Source of the DNA: Craterostigma plantagineum
Taxonomy: Eukaryota; Streptophyta; Magnoliopsida; Lamiales; Linderniaceae
DNA: 64,000 nucleotides
NCBI GenBank assembly: GCA_027422505.1
Contig: JAPQWV010000332.1
Coordinates: 248,001 to 312,000, forward strand
Direction: 5' to 3'
Position 1 is the first letter of the stretch, and each line of letters starts with the position of its first letter. Under the pieces are notes generated by a model. It was not told the origin of the DNA. It saw only the letters and a list, made by a program, of their open reading frames with translations, and made no database searches. Both the position numbers and the translations under genes were made by a program. This document shows, piece after piece, positions 1-12,295 of the stretch.

Positions 1-604
1 GGAGTCGAGGGGTCGTCGCAAGAAGCTCCAGGAGGTATATAAGATTAATTTCATAGCAATCTTTATATTTCCTTTCTTTTTCTTTCTTTTACGTTGTTTT
101 TCTTGTGCTTTTCTCAGGTTGGCTATGTGACAACAATATGTTTCGCTTGTTTCCTTATAAGATGCATCATGGTAAGACAAGTCCTTCCCTTGTTTAATAA
201 ACTATGAGATTTTGATTTATTTATGTACCAATTCAAGCTTTTATTTCTAATATTTTTTCGCAGATGTGCTTCGATGCATTCGACCCAGACGCAGATTTGG
301 ACGTTTTGGACCATCCCGTCCTAAACCTAATTTATTACCTGGTTGGTATCCATTTGCCATATCGTTATTTCTTCTATGTTAGGTTCTTATCTTATCGTAA
401 CTTCTCTTGATTGCCATTTTGAATAATAGAAAGCATATCGTTATTCTCGGTTTAGTACTTGACATGAAAGAAGAAAGTGTAACAATAGTAAGTCATTTTT
501 TTTTTTTGCAGTTAGTTGAGATCTTGCCGTCTTCGCTAGTCCTCTTCATACTTAGGAAACTCCCCCCAAAACGCGGCGTAACACAGTATCATCCCATTCA
601 GTGA
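1..604 (+). CDS. TOM1: TOM1/THH1-family membrane protein, C-terminal exons (partial at left edge)
   Basis: Four exons read in one frame: 1-34, 118-171, 264-341 and 512-604, each flanked by GT/AG. They join into a C-terminus with the segments [33 protein letters not shown] and [21 protein letters not shown], ending TQYHPIQ-stop at 602-604. This pattern, two hydrophobic stretches followed by a basic LPPKR tail, is the signature I recognise from the TOM1/TOM3/THH1 family. These are seven-pass membrane proteins of the plant tonoplast, known as host factors that tobamoviruses recruit for RNA replication; their own cellular role is less clear. The gene starts left of the window, so most membrane segments are not visible. 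The exons show no frameshift or early stop. The symbol is at family level; which paralogue it is cannot be told from the tail. Confidence 0.88.
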
Positions 605-1228
605 GCTTTTTTCGACGTCGTTGATTAAGGTAAGAATTTCGGGTTTTTTTTTGGATGTGGGCTGTGCTGTTCATATGGTTTCAATTTCAAGTGCAAGAAA
701 ATTATGCTTGTAGACAGTAAAGGTGAAAACCTGGGAATCGAATGTAGTTTAGGTGCAATAAGTTACACCTCTGTAAAATCTTCAACTCTCTGTTTGGCTT
801 TCTTTTTTCTTTTCCTCAGAGTAATGTTTAGAAAGTTGAATAAATGATGAAATATAATGTGATGAAATGCGATATGTGGGGATCTTCTAAAATCTTTTAC
901 AATAGTTGTGCTATTAAAAAGTTCAAATATGGGTAATTCATTACAATATATCAAAAGTCATCATCATTCGTGTCAACGAAAAAAGATATGGAGGAACTTG
1001 CCAGAAATGTAATTATACCATGATGATCAGCATTCGGAGCATGTTACATTCCTATTATATTAAATGAATGAGATTTGCCTTAAAAAGGAACACTATATAC
1101 ATATAATTGATGTACAATTATTACCAAGGAGAGCTGTCGTTGTATGCTTTCGATTGTGATTTGGTGGCATTTGTTGCTTTGTGGGAGAAGGTTTTGCTTG
1201 TAACGTTTCATGCTCTGTGTTGAAAGAA
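605..1228. other. Intergenic / 3' flank, no gene seen
   Basis: AT-rich sequence after the TOM1-type stop codon. I see no conserved coding segment on either strand. The 63-residue minus-strand frame at 763-954 has no family resemblance. The first part is probably 3' UTR of the upstream gene. Confidence 0.6.
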
Positions 1229-1233
1229 GTTAT

Positions 1234-1754
1234 GGTTGGGGTTGAGCGGTAATTTTTCGGGCCAAGCGGAAGGTTGATTTTGACACGCGACTATTTTATT
1301 TGGACAATATAGAACCGAAATGACGCCGATAGAGAACACGAGATTTTTACGTGGTTTGGTCAATACTGCCTACATCCACGGAGAGCATCAGCTTTACTAT
1401 ATTTTGAATATTACACCGTACAAATTTAACACTCGTGCTTAAACCAAACTCGAGACCCCTTACCCACCCGGGTAATTATTTGTACCTACTCCCAACTACT
1501 CTAGTAAAACTAAAATCCGCTCTCATCTTTATCCACCCGGATAAGTTCCCTTTTCTCTCTCTCTCTCTTACTCACTCGAACTAGACTTGCTATTTGGGAT
1601 GGATTTTCAAGCTCTAAATGCTTCGTTATTTATAGGCAAAACCATGAGCAAAAATCCAAACATCACAGTCATCCCACACATCATTTGATGTAGTTGGCTT
1701 GACTTTGTTGCATTTGCTTGGCTTTCTATTCTCCTAAGGCGGCTGGACCCAACA
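1234..1754 (-). repeat. LTR copy 1 of the tandem copia array
   Basis: 521 bp. The minus strand carries a TATA box TATAAATA at 1627-1634 and the motif around 1351-1385 (TTACGTGGTTTGGTC ... CTACATCCACGG on the plus strand) typical of plant LTRs. The outer terminal base is G where the other two copies have T. Confidence 0.9.
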
Positions 1755-3266
1755 ATTCTCCCCCTCCAGCCGCATTCAGCGTCTTCTTCGTCAAGCGCTC
1801 ATTCCAGCGAGTCTGTCTGAGAGTAACACCGTTCGTAATACCACGAACGTTCACTGGCCTTCCTTGTACCAGCTACACATATCCGAATCAAGAATTCAGG
1901 TCCTACCCACTTGAATCATGCGGCCAATCCTATGTGTAGCTGTCGAACTGACTCTACCCGTCGATTCTGAAGAGGGACTTCTACGCAACCCCTTCTCCAG
2001 CAGGACTTCACCATCGTCTGCATTTCCACCACGCGCACGCGATTTTCATGAACCCTTCGAAGTGAGAGTGTTTTGTACCACACTCCCGTCCAGACAATAC
2101 AAACCTCCACGCTCTTCTCCCTTCAGTAGGACATTTCCACCATGTGTGATTTTACACTCCCCCTGCTATGAAACTCTCATGGCCCTTGGAATCTAATTGG
2201 CTCAAGTATATTAAATTCTTTCGTAACTTTGGGACAAAGATCACACCACCCAAAGCCCGCACCGCACCGTCAGTCATTTTGATCTTCACAGTTCCAACAC
2301 CACGAACCACGTGACGGTATCCATCAGCCATGGAGACCGAACCTCTTCGTATCTTCTGAAACGTATCAAAATATTTTCTTTCGGAGCAAATATGGTAGTC
2401 GATCCCGAATCAAATATCCATTCATCTTGAGAACAAATGCCATCATTGTAGACTGTAAGAACGTCTACAACATCGTCTGTATCATGTACTATCAGGGTTG
2501 TGGAATTTTTCTCGCTGTTCTTGTCCGTCCTCCAAGTCGGACAATTCCTCTTGATGTGTCCCGGCTCACCACACTTGTAGCACACGATGTCCTTCTCGCC
2601 ATTCTTTGATTTGGACCTGCTGCTACCTCCAAATTTCCTGACGTGGAACCTTCCTCTACGATTCTCCCCGTGTATAGCCATCGTCGAATTTTGGCTATCT
2701 CCATGATTTGATCATCTCCTCTTTTCATGCGCCAAAAGAGTTGATTGCACATCCACCATCTTCACTGTTGTCTTTCTGTATAAGATGGTTGTGACCAAAT
2801 TACCGTAAGAATCAGGAAGTGAGGTTAGAAGTAAAAGGGTCTTATCTTCTTCCTCTAACTTTACATTTACAAGTTAATCCACGAGTCCGTTGAACGCTAA
2901 TGTGATCCATGAGATTCCAACCTTCCTCCATCTTCAGCCAGTACATCTCCCGCTTCAGATCTAACTTTGTGGTTAACTTTTTCCCAAGATGCAGCTCCTC
3001 CAACTTCGCCCACAAGTCTGGAGCAGAATCCTCAGTAATAATATTATTGATAATGTTATCCGCAATGTACAGACGGATTGTGCTGACACATCTTGATCTC
3101 AAATCCTCACAGTCTTCTTTCGTTATTTTCTCCGGCTTTGATGTGTCCCCTTTCAAAGCTTTAGCCAAACCTTGATGAACAAGTATATCATTCACTCCTC
3201 TCTGCCACAGAGTGAAACTCCCGTACCATCAAATTGTCGAACTTTGAAACTGGTTTCCGCCGCCAT
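1755..3266 (-). pseudogene. Copia Gag-protease remnant, internal region 1
   Basis: Minus-strand reading starts at the ATG at 3266 (MAAETSFKVRQFDG). The frame shifts almost at once, then continues at 3195-2842 as a UBN2/copia-type Gag segment (LAKALKGD, LWAKLEELHLGKKL). A CCHC zinc knuckle CYKCGEPGHIKRNC lies in 2286-2681, followed by WIFDSGST, the retropepsin-like active-site region, although the usual copia DSGC/A-x-H-H-M context is damaged. The coding sequence ends close to the LTR with no integrase or reverse transcriptase. There are several frame breaks, so no intact polyprotein is made from this copy. Gag would package element RNA; Gag-only relatives of this kind depend on proteins from autonomous copia elements. 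Confidence 0.82.
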
Positions 3267-3410
3267 TATCCGTGCAGAGATTCAACAGCTTCGCCCGACA
3301 CTAGCTCCCCGTAACGATAAACTTTCTTGATATCTTTTCTGATAGATCAAACAAAGCTGCAACCACAGAGCATACTCAGAATATCAATTAGATTTGGCTC
3401 TGATACCACT

Positions 3411-3934
3411 TGTTGGGGTTGAGCGGTAATTTTTCGGGCCCAGTGGAAGGTTGATTTTGACACGCGACTATTTTATTTGGACAATATAGAACCGAAATGA
3501 CGCCGATAGAGAACACGAGATTTTTACGTGGTTTGGTCAATACTGCCTACATCCACGGAGAGCATCAGCTTTACTATATTTTGAATATTACACCGTACAA
3601 ATTTAACACTCGTGCTTAAACCAAACTCGAGACCCCTTACCCACCCGGGTAATTATTTGTACCTACTCCCAACTACTCTAGTAAAATTAAAACCCGCTCT
3701 CATCTTTATCCACCCGGATAAGTTCCCTTTTTCTCTCTCTCTCTCTTACTCACTCGAACTAGACTTGCTATTTGGGATGGATTTTCAAGCTCTAAATGCT
3801 TCGTTATTTATAGGCAAAACCATGAGCAAAAATCCAAACATCAACATGTCATCCCACACATCATTTGATGTAGTTGGCTTGACTTTGTTGCATTTGCTTG
3901 GCTTTCTATTCTCCTAAGGCGGCTGGACCCAACA
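3411..3934 (-). repeat. LTR copy 2 (shared middle LTR)
   Basis: 524 bp, serving as an end of both internal regions. The primer binding site complementary to initiator tRNA-Met lies just outside it at 3397-3408 (minus strand), separated by two bases. No target duplication is present here. Confidence 0.9.
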
Positions 3935-5449
3935 ATTCTCCCCCTCCAGTCGCATTCAGCGTCTTCTTCATCAAGCGCTCATTCCAGCGAGTCTGTCTGA
4001 GAGTAACACCGTTCGTAATATCACGAACGTTCACTGGCCTTCCTTGTACCAGCTACACATATCCGAATCAAGAATTCAGGTCCTACCCACTTGAATCATG
4101 CGGCCAATCCTATGTGTAGCTGTCGAACTGACTCTACCCGTCGATTCTGAAGAGGGACTTCGACGCAACCCCTTCTCCAGCAGGAGTTCACCATCGTCTG
4201 CATTTCCACCACGCGCACGCGATTTTCATGAACCCTTCGAAGTGTGAGTGTTTTGTACCACAATCCCGTCCAGACAATACAAACCTCCACGCTCTTCTCC
4301 CTTCAGTAGGACATTTCCACCATGTGTGATTTTACAGACTCCCCTGCTATGAAACTCTCATGGCCCTTGGAATCTAATTGGCTCAAGGATATTAAATTCT
4401 TCCGTAACTTTGGGACAAAGATCACACCACCCAAATCCCGCACCGCACCGTCAGCCATTTTGATCTTCACAGTTCCAACACCACGAACCACATGACGGTA
4501 TCCATCAGCCATGGAGATCGAACCTCTTCGTATCTTCTGGAACGTATCAAAATATTTTCTTTCGGAGCAAATATGGTAGTTCGATCCCGAATCAAATATC
4601 CATTCATCTTGAGAAAAATGCCATCATTGTAGACTGTAAGAACGTCTACAACATCGTCTGTATCATGTACTATCAGGGTTGTGGAATTTTTCTCGCTGTT
4701 CTTGTCCGTCCTCCAAGTCGGACAATTCCTCTTGATGTGTCCCGGCTCACCACACTTGTAGCACACGATGTCCTTCTCGCCATTCTTTGATTTGGACCTG
4801 CTGCTACCCCCAAATTCCCTGACGTGAAACCTTCCTCTACGATTCTCCCCGAGTATAGCCAACGTCGAATTTTGGCTATCTCCACGATTTGATCATCTCC
4901 TCTTTTCATGCGCCAAAAGAGTTGATTGCACATCCACCATCTTCACTGTTGTCTTTCTGTATAAGATGGTTGTGACCACATTACCGTAAGAATCAGGAAG
5001 TGAGGTAAGAAGTAAAAGGGTCTTATCTTCTTCCTCTAACTTTACATCAACTTTTACAAGTTAATCCACGAGTCCGTTGAACGCTAATGTGATCCATGAG
5101 ATTCCAACCTTCCTCCATCTTCAGCCAGTACATCTCCCGCTTCAGATCTAACTTTGTAGTTAACTTTTTCCCAAGATGCAGCTCCTCCAACTTCGCCCAC
5201 AAGTCTGGAGCAGAATCCTCAGTAATAATATTATTGATAATGTTATCTGCAATGTACAGACGGATTGTGCTGACACATCTTGATCTCAAATCCTCACAGT
5301 CTTCTTTCGTTATTTTCTCCGGCTTTGATGTGTCCCCTTTCAAAGCTTTAGCCAAACCTTGATGAACAAGTATATCATTCACTCCTCTCTGCCACAGAGT
5401 GAAACTCCCGTACCATCAAACGAACTTTGAAACTGGTTTCCCCCGCCAT
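3935..5449 (-). pseudogene. Copia Gag-protease remnant, internal region 2
   Basis: Near-duplicate of the remnant at 1755-3266. Its ATG is at 5449; Gag runs through 5382-5047, the CCHC knuckle through 4862-4673, and the protease region near 4600. A further open segment at 4512-4303 (RHVVRGVGTVKIKMADGAV, NLISLSQLDSKGH) matches the region between copia protease and integrase. It shares the early frameshift but has extra differences, including a two-codon deletion near 5420 and frame changes near 4600. Like its twin it lacks integrase and reverse transcriptase. Confidence 0.82.
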
Positions 5450-5598
5450 TATCCGTGCAGAGATTCAACAGCTTCGCCCGACACTAGCTCCCCGTAACGA
5501 TAAACTTTCTTTATATCTTTTCTGATGTGGAAGATCAAACAAAGCTGCAATCACAGAGCATACTCAGAATATCAATTAGATTTGGCTCTGATACCACT

Positions 5599-6114
5599 TG
5601 TTGGGGTTGAGCGGTAATTTTTCGGTCCCAGCGGAAGGTTGATTTTGACACGCGACTATTTTATTTGGACAATATAGAACCGAAATGACGCCGATAGAGA
5701 ACACGGGTTTTTTACGTGGTTTGGCCAATACTGCCTACATCCACGGAGAGCACCAGCTTTACTATATTGAGAATATTACACCGTACAAATTTAACACTCG
5801 TGCTTAAACCAAACTCGTGACCCCTTACCCACCCGGGTAATTATTTGTACCTACTCCCAACTACTCCAGTAAAACTAAAATTCGCTCTCACCCTTATCCA
5901 CCCGGATAAGTTCATTTTTTCTCTCTCTCTCTCTTACTGACTCAAACTAGACTTGCTATTTGGGATGGATTTTCAAGCTCCAAATGCCTAGTTATTTATT
6001 GGTAAAACCATGAGCAAAAATCCAAACAGTCATCCCACACGTCATTTGATGTAGTTGGCTTGACTTTGTTGCATTTGCTTGGCTTTCTATTCTCCTAAGC
6101 GGCTGGACCCAACA
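5599..6114 (-). repeat. LTR copy 3
   Basis: 516 bp, TG...CA ends. A second primer binding site sits at 5585-5596 on the minus strand. This copy is somewhat more diverged than the other two (for example the ATTTTTACG stretch is altered near 5707), followed by GTTAC at 6115-6119. Confidence 0.9.
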
Positions 6115-6241
6115 GTTACCTTTAAGCAAAAGACACAAAAAGCTTTTTCTCCCTTTGAAAGGTATGTTTTGGTTTAGTTAGATGCTTAACGTTGACGACG
6201 ACCCTTTTCCTCTGTTCTCGAAATATCCAGTGACAGGGATT

Positions 6242-6342
<101 letters not shown>

Positions 6343-6383
6343 TTAATGGTCGCTCTATTGCTTGTTGATTGAGCTCATCATCG

Positions 6384-8467
6384 ATGGATAGGACGAAAGC
6401 CATTACAACATTGATCATCTTCTCCGTATATCTGTTCATTACAACACTGCCATTGGTAAGATCAGGCGATGCAGAAGCACTCTTGGCCCTAAAACCCTCT
6501 CTAGACCCTTCGAATGTCCTTCAATGGGGGAGAAGTAACGCCTGCGAATGGCAAGGAGTTAAGGAATGCATCCATGCCAGAATCACAAAGCTCGTACTCG
6601 AAAGGCTAAACCTAAGCGGCACACTAGAAAGTTCAGCCCTCAATCGATTGGATCAAATTAGGGTCTTAGCTTCAAGGAATCGCCGGGATAATCCCAGACC
6701 TCACAGACCCAACGAAACTCAAGTCGCTCTTCCTCAACGACAACGATTTCTCAGGCGAAATTCCGGCGAGCCTCTCCTCGATTTGTCCCCTAAAGATCGT
6801 CGTCCTTTCCGGGAACAAATTATCCCGGGCAAATCCCTCAAACACTTATCGACTTAAGCAGATTGTACGTCGTTTTCTTGCAAGACAATCGCCTGACGGT
6901 GACAGTCCCGCCCTTCGATCAGAGCACATTGAGGTTTTTCAACGTCTCTAACAACTTCCTCTCGGGCGAAATCCCTTCGACTCCTTCGATAGATAGTTCG
7001 ACGAATCCTCGTTCATAGGGAACGTTCGCCTATGCGGCGAAAAGATTAGAATCCCATGTAGTAGTAATAACAATAGCCCGGCGTATCCTATAGAACCTAA
7101 CGAGTGTTTTTTAAACCATCGAAGAAGAGCCGAAAAGCTTCTGGAGATCATACTCCCGACGACCCTCGGTGGATTAGGGTTGTTATGCATTTCGTAGTTC
7201 TCTTCCTCGTCCGTCTCAAAAAGCCCGACAAGCGAGGTGGGTCCGAGACAAGCCCTAATACTCAAAAGGCGAAGACCGTGAAGAAGGCGATGGGCTCAGG
7301 AGGTTGGTGTTCGTGGGGCCGAGGAAGATCGACCGATAAGATATAGTCTGGGCGATCTGTTGAAATCCTAGGCCGAGACTTTAGGGCGGGGGACTATTGG
7401 GAGTACGTACAAAGCAGTGTTGGAAAACGGTTGCGTGGTTACCGTTAAGAGGTTGAGGGTTTCCACGCATCCTTCGATCGAAGAATTCGAAGGGCGCATC
7501 GATGTTCTCGAGAGGTTGAGGCATCCTGATTTGGTGCCACTCAAAGCTTACTTTCAGGCTAAGGAAGAACGGCTACTCGTGTACGATTAGTACCCCAACG
7601 GGAGCCTGTTCTCCCTCGTTCACGGTAAGACCTCGTTTCGTCTTTGCTTGTAACTTTATCATGTTGCATTTCGGTGGTTCGCTGTTGAACGACCAATTCA
7701 CCTAAAACCTTAGCTTGTAGGCATTTTTTTACCTTTATATATGATAATTCCAGGACGGACCCTACGTCGAGACTTATTTCTTATCCACTCTCATATGCGT
7801 AATTTTCTTACACGGATGGTCGTGAGGATTCTAACCTCTTTAGTCACCAAGCCCTGACACCATTTTAAAGCATCACTTACACATACAGGAGCTCAGGGCT
7901 CAGGCGGCGGCTCGAAGACCCTTCACTGGTCGTCGTGCCTCAAAATCGCCGAAGACATAGCCATGGCCTTCGCTACATACACCAAGACCCGAGCCTAACC
8001 CACGGGAACCTAAAGTCCACCAACGTCCTACTCGGCTCGGACTTCGAATCTTGCCTGACGGACTACGGTTTAAACCCGTTAAGAAACCCGCAAACCCGCG
8101 AAGAACCCGAAGAATGCCGAGACCCAAGAAAACCGATCTCCTTACAAGCCGACGACGTCTACAGCTACGGAGTCTTGCTGCTCGAAATCCTCACGGGGAA
8201 AACGCCCTTTCAGGACACGGTTCAAGAATACGGGTCCACGGAACTAATTGGGTCGGGTCGGTCGGCGAAGAGGAAACCGACCCAGGCGACGAAACGGGCG
8301 GTGGGTCGCTAGACTTGCTGGCTAATGTTGCTACGCAGTGCGTCTCTTTCTTGCCTGAGAATAGGCCGTCGATGAAGGACGTTCTGAGGATGGTTAGAGA
8401 TCGTTCGCCGGGTAGAACAGTGGTGAGCCTGCCGAGGGACGAGCGAGCCTCTGAGCATATGATTTGA
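6384..8467 (+). pseudogene. LRR receptor-like kinase (pseudokinase class), decayed
   Basis: First ATG at 6384. The product starts with a signal peptide/hydrophobic segment ([17 protein letters not shown]), then a plant LRR N-terminal cap ([25 protein letters not shown]) and LRRs ([27 protein letters not shown]). An intron runs 7625-7888. Kinase pieces follow: [66 protein letters not shown], and CVSFLPENRPSMKDVLRMVR, ending at 8465-8467. It resembles the inactive LRR-RLK group around Arabidopsis At1g60630; HGN replaces HRD, which is normal for that group. Decay is clear: the frame changes several times (for example near 6680, 6850, 7960 and 8130) and TAG interrupts VYD-stop-YPNGS near 7588. 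Neighbouring genes are intact, so sequencing error is an unlikely explanation. Confidence 0.88.
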
Positions 8468-8869
8468 TGATTGCATTTTCATCTGTTTTGTTGTGTATTT
8501 TCTGATACAATAAGTTTACATATTCAAATGGCATTTGATCTCTCTTCTTCTTCAACTGATACACACATGAGAGAGTTGAGTTTATTGTGTCATCTACAGT
8601 TAATCAGCTAACTCATTGCTGCTTCTTTCTCTCACTTTTTTGCCCCAATCTAGCAAACAAGTCGGTGTACGAACCGAGCTAATTTTTTTCTTGAACCTTT
8701 ACGCTCACGGTGTTATCTTATCTCAAAGAAGTTAACGAATTTTTCGATCAAAATCCCGGTTCCTCCTTCGGCGGTACCAAACCAGTGGATTTGAAGATCA
8801 TAGGCTGCAACAGAATAAAGATATTATAAATGCTAAGCTGAAAGCTTAAGCAACAATTTAAGGCGTCGA
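8468..8869. other. Intergenic, convergent 3' flanks
   Basis: Space between the 3' ends of the kinase pseudogene (+) and the DUF3755 gene (-). No coding segment is seen. A short duplicated stretch (AGATCATAGGCTGCAACA) occurs near 8797-8814 and again at 8875-8892, where the second copy contains the last splice acceptor of the minus-strand gene. Confidence 0.6.
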
Positions 8870-11028
8870 TTAAAAGATCATAGGCTGCAACAAATTAAGC
8901 TTAAGCAACCAAACGAAGACAATGTTGATTTCATTAAATACCAAATACCTGCGAAGAACATGGAAATATACTATTTGCAAGTTCCTCGTTTAAGAACACG
9001 GGCAGGGGCGGCATTCGACTCATAATCCCAGGAGTGCTTTTCATGCTGCAGAAACAAACCAAAAACCCCTCTCCAGTTAAAAACAAAAGAAGAGGATAGG
9101 ACAAAATCTAGCTGATAGAACAATTTGAGCAACATACCCAGTCAAAATTGTTGTTAAGTTGTTCCTTGTTCGAAAAAAGAGGTCAATGTTCTGCTGCAGC
9201 TGCATAAGGATTTCAAGATGCTTGCAAAGTTATATGTTGTGCTTTATTTTCAATACTTGCTGAGCAACATACAAATATTCAAATGGGTATTACATATGCT
9301 AAAACGGCCAGCATTATAGAGGAAATACAATTCTTGGTATTGGTTAGAGAAATGAAAAAAAAAATATCGTGGCTTCACGCCTTACCTTGAGGGTCGAAAG
9401 ATTTGCAGAAATTTGACCAAGAGCCTGATTGTTTTCTTCCAAAAGATGTCTCGCTGTTCCACCCAGTACTGAAAATATATAGAAGACTGTCTTGAATAGC
9501 GACTTCAGAAAGTTCAAACCAATAAACAAGAGTAGGCAAATTCAGATTATTACTGCAAAAAAGTTCCATATTGGTTGAATTCCACAATGGGCAACTTTAT
9601 CTGACGTGATTTCTAACATTTCATTTTAAGAAAGACAACGGCAAAACAATATAAGGAGCCCATTAGCGAACGTTTGTAACAAGTTTACAAATATGTACGC
9701 AAGACGATAAAATACCATGACTGTGCTGGTCTGAATTTAAAGAATATGGAATATTGGGCAGCGACAAAGGTGAAGACACGTTCCTCATCAGGTAAGGCTC
9801 TGCTAATTTTTCCTGGCAAAACGAAGTAACGGATTTAGTCAGACTTCAGAGGCATCTGACCTTTTCACTACAGAGAATGAAGTCGAGAAACCAGATAATG
9901 AGACAATAGATCAAATGAGCAAAACTAAGATAATAGAAACTACCTTCCCATCCTTAGCCTTTCTCGCTATGCTCAAATCGTCCTGTTTCCTTCGCTTTCT
10001 CTGATAACAACGATCCATAATAAACGAAGCAAGTACCATGCCAAGTCAGACAAAACGAAATTTCAATTTTATTGGAAGTATGCAGTCTTGACGAAAAATT
10101 GCTATGAGAGGATTATTAACTTACTGTCATCCATCGACATCGAAGAGCAACATCTCGTACAGTTTTTTCATGGAGTGAAGCCGCAATCTTGATATAACGC
10201 ACAATATTGGGTTCATTCGGATATCTATATATCATTATCGGAGCAAGACAATGTTAGTTCTGCCCTAAGGATTCCCAGAAGAGACATATCGTGGTAACTC
10301 AAGACAACACAAACTTTCGACCAAGTACCAAACCTTTAACAGCTATGAGTTCCACAGACACAAACTAAAAATTACGACCAAAGCACTCAACCTTCGGGCA
10401 TGTTCATATCACTACCGACTAAATTCTGCAAAACAGCTTAAAATACTCCCCATCGTCCATACATGTCAAAACACAACTCTCATAGCATATTTGTACATTC
10501 ATCCATAATCTTTCTTCCTTCTACCTTATCATTCAAAAGCATACGCACATCGAAGAAAAAGACAAGAGTACAGCAAAGGGCAATAATCACATCTGCAGAC
10601 TTGCATGCAATAACGTACGCACTCAACACTCATTTCACCTCAACCATCGAATAATGCAATTCACAAACCGAGGGAAAAAGACGATTCAACACTTGTAAAA
10701 TCCCAATTATTAGTAATTAAAAAAGTGATCTTATTTTCCGAAAATCAAATAACAAAAAGGATACCTACTTGGCAAGACCCTCTTCTAGCTTGTACTGTTC
10801 TTCAACCGACCACTCAACAGCCAACCCAGTGTCGTGCTTCAGTCCGAGGCTCGTCTGTGGAGACTCCATGGGGCTCGAATTCAAGCTCCCAACAGGAGAA
10901 TTGTAGTAATTTCCCATCGAGGAAATGTCACAATCACTCGAAACGGATCTCTTATTCTTCATGGAGTTGAACAGTATACCCTGCTGATGGCCAACGCTGT
11001 TAAACCCTGTGCTTGATTCCCCCGCCAT
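8870..11028 (-). CDS. SANT/Myb-like DUF3755 protein, intact, eight exons
   Basis: Exons (minus strand): 11028-10769, 10224-10125, 10000-9944, 9812-9716, 9468-9386, 9193-9138, 9045-8949, 8884-8870; all with GT/AG borders and continuous phase, giving 254 residues. Start MAGESSTGFNSVGHQ; a Ser/Asn-rich N-terminus; LKHDTGLAVEWSVEEQYKLE near residues 62-81, leading into a single SANT-type fold (RYIKIAASLHEKTVRDVALR, then CRWMTRKRRK); and a C-terminal helical region (LGGTARHLLEENNQALGQI, QNIDLFFRTRNNLTTIL, MSRMPPLPVFLNEELANSIF). I recognise this as the plant family annotated DUF3755 (Arabidopsis At3g07565 type), presumed nuclear; no biochemical role is known to me. The least certain part is the last 15-bp exon, whose alternative is readthrough at 8948 ending three codons later. 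Confidence 0.85.
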
Positions 11029-11193
11029 CTAAAATAATTGCTTCTGTGATTAACGGAGCAGCTACGAATTAAGAAATATCGCAGTTAGCTTCGATTTCGT
11101 GAGAACATTTGACTGAGGGTTTTGGCGATGATAAAAGAGTTTTCTTCCCTTTTCTGTTCTACATTCTCAGTGAGCTGTGGGTTTATTTGATTA

Positions 11194-11196
<3 letters not shown>

Positions 11197-11228
<32 letters not shown>
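11197..11228. repeat. (GA)n microsatellite in 5' UTR/promoter of the DUF3755 gene
   Basis: About sixteen GA units roughly 170 bp upstream of the ATG at 11028 (the run reads CT on the gene strand). CT-rich 5' leaders are common in plants; nothing further can be inferred. Confidence 0.95.
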
Positions 11229-11233
<5 letters not shown>

Positions 11234-12295
11234 AGGAAGACGAATGCAGAGAAGCAATGGTGGTTATTGTGGATTTTATAAGTGGTGGTGACTATTTTTA
11301 TATATATATTTTTTATTATTCTCCCATTACTAAATAAATCATTCGCGCGAAAATTGCTAATTAATTCTGATATTTGTGACTTGTAAAAATAGTCAACACT
11401 GCATTCTTGATTATTGAAATTTCCAAAAAAAAAAAGAAGAAGAAACTCATTTCTGGATAATTAGCATGCTGTATCTATTGCTAGACTAGTGTCTTTTTTC
11501 CTTTTTTTTTTCGCTAGACTAGTGTCTTATTAATGTTTTATTACTTCTTCATTTCGTTTTGTAACATAAATAAATATTTAAGATAAAATGTAAGATTTTT
11601 TCAAGGAGGTAATTTCCCCACACTAAATTTAATCTGCAGCAAATTTGGAGCTCACTTATTGACCATGGATGATCATGGTTTTAACGTAATTTCACAATCG
11701 CTTCTCTGTCTTCTCAAGTCCCCAAAGACTACATATGATCAATAAATTTAAATGGGTTAAAACGCAATGACATTTGTTAGGAAATATTATAGTAGGGCCA
11801 CTTACATCTACACTAAATAAGGTAAAAGATATTTCTATACATGAAAATGTTGAATGCAATTATGGGTGCACGGATCAATTATTTATTTACTTTTTTTATG
11901 CAAGATAATTGTTTAGTGTTGTGGGGGCTATTGCGAATCCCAATGAGCATTTTCAATGCGCACATTATTGTACTGTGCTTCGCTATTTACCAAATGACCA
12001 TCTGAAATAGAGAAAATTTCGTTGCACACCCAAAAACAAAATAATTGAGCGCATACATTGTCACTGTTACACATGCTTGTACTTCATTCCGTTTTGACAT
12101 TTGAGGCATTCTTTCTTTTCGATTTTTGAATACATCATCACATAAATAGGGAAAAGGAAACAATGACTTCTTCTGTTGGCTGAATCATTGCAGGTAAAAG
12201 ATAATACTGAATTGAAAAGCTAGCGAACAAATTAATGAGATTAACAAAGACCAAGAACAAAAAAGACAGAGTCGAACTAGAATAAGTACCCAAGA
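11229..12295. other. Intergenic AT-rich DNA, no gene seen
   Basis: AT-rich spacer between the 5' end of the DUF3755 gene and the 3' end of the CCCH gene, both on the minus strand. It must hold the DUF3755 promoter. I see no coding segment and no clear transposon ends. Confidence 0.6.

Larger units (their letters stand above)
1234..6114 (-). mobile_element. Tandem pair of non-autonomous Ty1/copia retrotransposons (LTR-internal-LTR-internal-LTR)
   Basis: Three near-identical LTRs (1234-1754, 3411-3934, 5599-6114) separate two near-identical internal regions of about 1.66 kb. On the minus strand each LTR begins TGTTGGGTCC and ends in CCCCAACA (the outer end of the leftmost LTR carries one changed base), followed after two bases by the primer site TGGTATCAGAGC. 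A purine tract (GGAGGGGGAGAA on the minus strand) abuts the other LTR edge. The whole array is flanked by a near-perfect 5-bp duplication, GTTAT at 1229-1233 and GTTAC at 6115-6119; there is none at the middle LTR. That points to one insertion followed by unequal LTR recombination. Internal regions encode only Gag and a protease-like stretch; integrase, reverse transcriptase and RNase H are absent, so the family must depend on another element. Confidence 0.9.
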
